The position numbers and the translations under genes are program-made. 6,427 bases of DNA from a bacterium (lineage in GTDB: Archaea; Thermoplasmatota; Thermoplasmata; Lutacidiplasmatales; UBA184): positions 1-6,427 of the forward strand of contig JAKBKR010000126.1 of assembly GCA_021832495.1 (NCBI GenBank), read 5' to 3'. Shown here piece by piece: positions 6,254 through 6,427 of the stretch. Numbering within the stretch: position 1 is the stretch's first letter; every line of letters begins with the position of its first letter. The notes beneath the pieces are model-generated. The model was not told the origin of the DNA. It did no database searches and saw only the letters and a program-made list of their open reading frames with translations.

Positions 6254-6427
6254 TTAAGCTGACCGCTTGTACGGAGGTTCGCGGCCCAGTTCCTCCAATC
6301 GACCCTCGAGGCGGGCGCGTACCCCGGGCCACTCCCCGGAGAGGATGCGGTAGTACACCGAATCGCGAAACGATCCATCCGGTAAACGCATGTGGTGCGC
6401 CAGCACGGCCTCCCGCGTCGCACCGAT
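6254..6427 (-). CDS. GNAT-family N-acetyltransferase, C-terminal fragment
   Basis: The last 57 codons of a gene that enters from the right edge, in frame at 6427 and ending with TAA at 6254-6256. The visible part begins GATREAVLAHHMRLPDGSF and continues RDSVYYRILSGEWP. This is the usual end of RimJ/RimL-like GNAT enzymes: a Gly followed by Glu-x-Val-Leu, an Arg plus Asp-Gly hairpin, an Arg-Asp-x-Val-x-Tyr strand, then Glu-Trp before a final helix. Such enzymes transfer acetyl from acetyl-CoA to protein N-termini or small amines; the substrate cannot be told from this end. The acetyl-CoA-binding motif lies outside the window. valS starts 31 bases downstream on the same strand, so the two may share a transcript. 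Confidence 0.7.
   Translation of the reverse strand: MGATREAVLAHHMRLPDGSFRDSVYYRILSGEWPGVRARLEGRLEELGREPPYKRSA

Noticed and set aside
6250..6258. TATA-like patch (TTAA) in front of valS
   Set aside because: It is only the TAA stop region of the GNAT gene, about 32 bases from the valS start, with no fuller match to an archaeal promoter.
6223..6423. N-terminal extension of valS by 67 codons
   Set aside because: The frame is open, but the residues look unlike any ValRS N-terminus. The same bases encode the end of the GNAT gene in another frame, and the ATG at 6222 gives the normal family start.

Overview
The window is G+C-rich and densely coding, and every gene I can support lies on the minus strand, so transcription runs from high to low coordinates. 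In that direction it holds: the 3' end of a GNAT N-acetyltransferase gene (6427-6254); a complete valyl-tRNA synthetase gene, valS (6222-3556); a HAD phosphatase of the phosphoserine-phosphatase type (3559-2903); a 99-base gap; two small single-pass proteins with pilin-like N-termini (2803-2288 and 2297-1731); and a large secreted, membrane-anchored surface protein (1743-1) that runs off the left edge. No stretch of more than 300 bases lacks a gene. No tRNA, rRNA, CRISPR array or insertion sequence was seen.

Organism: the two small proteins have a class III-like signal (a short basic stretch, then Arg-Gly, then a hydrophobic helix) instead of the bacterial GFTLIE type. Most starts have no clear Shine-Dalgarno site, and the surface proteins are rich in N-x-S/T sequons. 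This suggests a high-GC archaeon, perhaps a Thermoplasmata-like lineage, but it is inference and not proof. Against it, valS is plainly of the bacterial/eukaryotic kind, so it was either acquired by transfer or the host is a bacterium.

The right half (GNAT, valS, HAD) is a housekeeping block. valS and the HAD gene share an ATGA stop/start overlap and are probably translationally coupled. The ValRS keeps its main domains, but the first His of its HIGH signature is Thr (TLGH). The HAD enzyme has an altered motif IV (GNSEID instead of the usual GDxxxD).

The left half is the part most likely to be under-described. Three genes overlap in series by 10 and 13 bases. They encode two pilin/TadE-like membrane proteins followed by a protein of more than 581 residues with a Sec signal, a probable seven-bladed beta-propeller, an FN3 domain, a Pro-rich linker and the start of a C-terminal membrane anchor. 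The arrangement suggests one envelope or pilus-like surface complex made as a unit. The 99-base gap upstream holds a weak TATA-like element, placed as for leaderless transcription, and two short inverted repeats.
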